From Thermoflexales bacterium (GTDB taxonomy: Bacteria > Chloroflexota > Anaerolineae > Fen-1058), in NCBI GenBank assembly GCA_016931085.1, contig JAFGFO010000417.1, positions 1 to 6,156 on the forward strand: a stretch of DNA of 6,156 bases. Direction: 5' to 3'. A program made the translations under genes and the position numbers. Below, one piece after another: positions 6,019 to 6,156 of this stretch. The notes under the pieces are model-generated. The model saw nothing but the letters and a program-made list of their open reading frames with translations. It was not told where the DNA came from and ran no database searches. The first letter of the stretch is position 1; each line of letters begins with the position of its first letter.

Positions 6019-6044
6019 CGTCACTCACCTCACTCAAATTACAA

Positions 6045-6064
6045 AAGGCTATCGGAATAACCTT
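6045..6064. repeat. Small hairpin sharing 13 nt with the binding-protein leader
   Basis: AAGGCTAT (6045-6052) can pair with ATAACCTT (6057-6064) with a single mismatch and a CGGA loop. The 13-mer GGCTATCGGAATA on the plus strand here is the same as the minus-strand sequence of stem A upstream of the binding-protein gene (2812-2824 region). It lies 27 nt upstream of the GNAT start. A 13-nt match in a window this size can arise by chance, so the link is tentative. Confidence 0.35.
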
Positions 6065-6100
6065 ATTTGGCAGTACCGCAAAAGTTACTATTTTATTATC

Positions 6101-6156
6101 CGCGAATCTACGCGAATCTACACAAATGGCATAAAATTAGTGAAAATTAGCGAAAA
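6101..6156. repeat. Degenerate 10-bp-period repeats at the window edge
   Basis: CGCGAATCTA occurs twice in tandem (6101-6110, 6111-6120), followed by a diverged CACAAATGGC. Then AAAATTAGTG (6133-6142) and AAAATTAGCG (6143-6152) follow, with AAAA beginning what may be a further unit. The period equals about one DNA helical turn. The array probably continues beyond the window. Repeats of this flavour (ATTCGCG/ATTAGTG units) are something I recall from intergenic DNA of environmental bacteria, but I cannot assign a named family or function. Confidence 0.6.

Overview
This 6,156-bp window carries genes on the minus strand only. It reads as part of a bacterial chromosome, most likely from a Chloroflexota (Anaerolineae-like) organism. 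That taxon guess is inference. It rests on a twin-arginine lipoprotein with a long Pro/Ala/Thr linker after the lipobox Cys, GC-rich genes with AT-rich regulatory gaps, and canonical sigma-70-type promoters with strong Shine-Dalgarno (SD) sites.

In order of transcription (right to left) there are two groups. Positions 6156-4198 hold an AT-rich region with 10-bp-period repeats at the window edge. Next comes a RimJ/RimL-type GNAT acetyltransferase (start 6018), then what looks like the broken-off C-terminal end of a methyltransferase (5297-5488) overlapping the GNAT 3' end in another frame. Last is an adenosine-deaminase-superfamily enzyme (start 5265) with its own near-consensus promoter lying at the remnant's stop codon. 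Positions 4197-1 hold a carbohydrate-uptake cluster: a LacI-family regulator (start 3915), a solute-binding lipoprotein (2690-1257), a MalF-type permease (1178-261) and the first 76 codons of a MalG-type permease that runs off the window. No ABC ATPase gene is visible. CUT1 importers often use a shared ATPase encoded elsewhere, or it may lie beyond position 1.

The clearest regulatory signal is upstream of the LacI gene. It is a perfect TTGACA-17-TATAAT promoter (3961-3989) with an extended -10, and two inverted copies of a 15-bp sequence. One copy sits exactly between -35 and -10 and the other sits just past the start site. Each has a LacI-type core with a central CpG. This fits autorepression relieved by a sugar. 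No matching site and no convincing promoter precede the binding-protein gene, so the four genes may be one operon driven from the LacI promoter.

The gap ahead of the binding-protein gene holds three competing stems around a strong SD without a start codon. The gap behind it holds a 13-bp perfect hairpin of the kind that shapes expression ratios in transporter operons. I found no CRISPR array, tRNA, rRNA or intact mobile element. Apart from the regulatory architecture and the gene remnant, the window is ordinary; I do not see a new multi-gene system.
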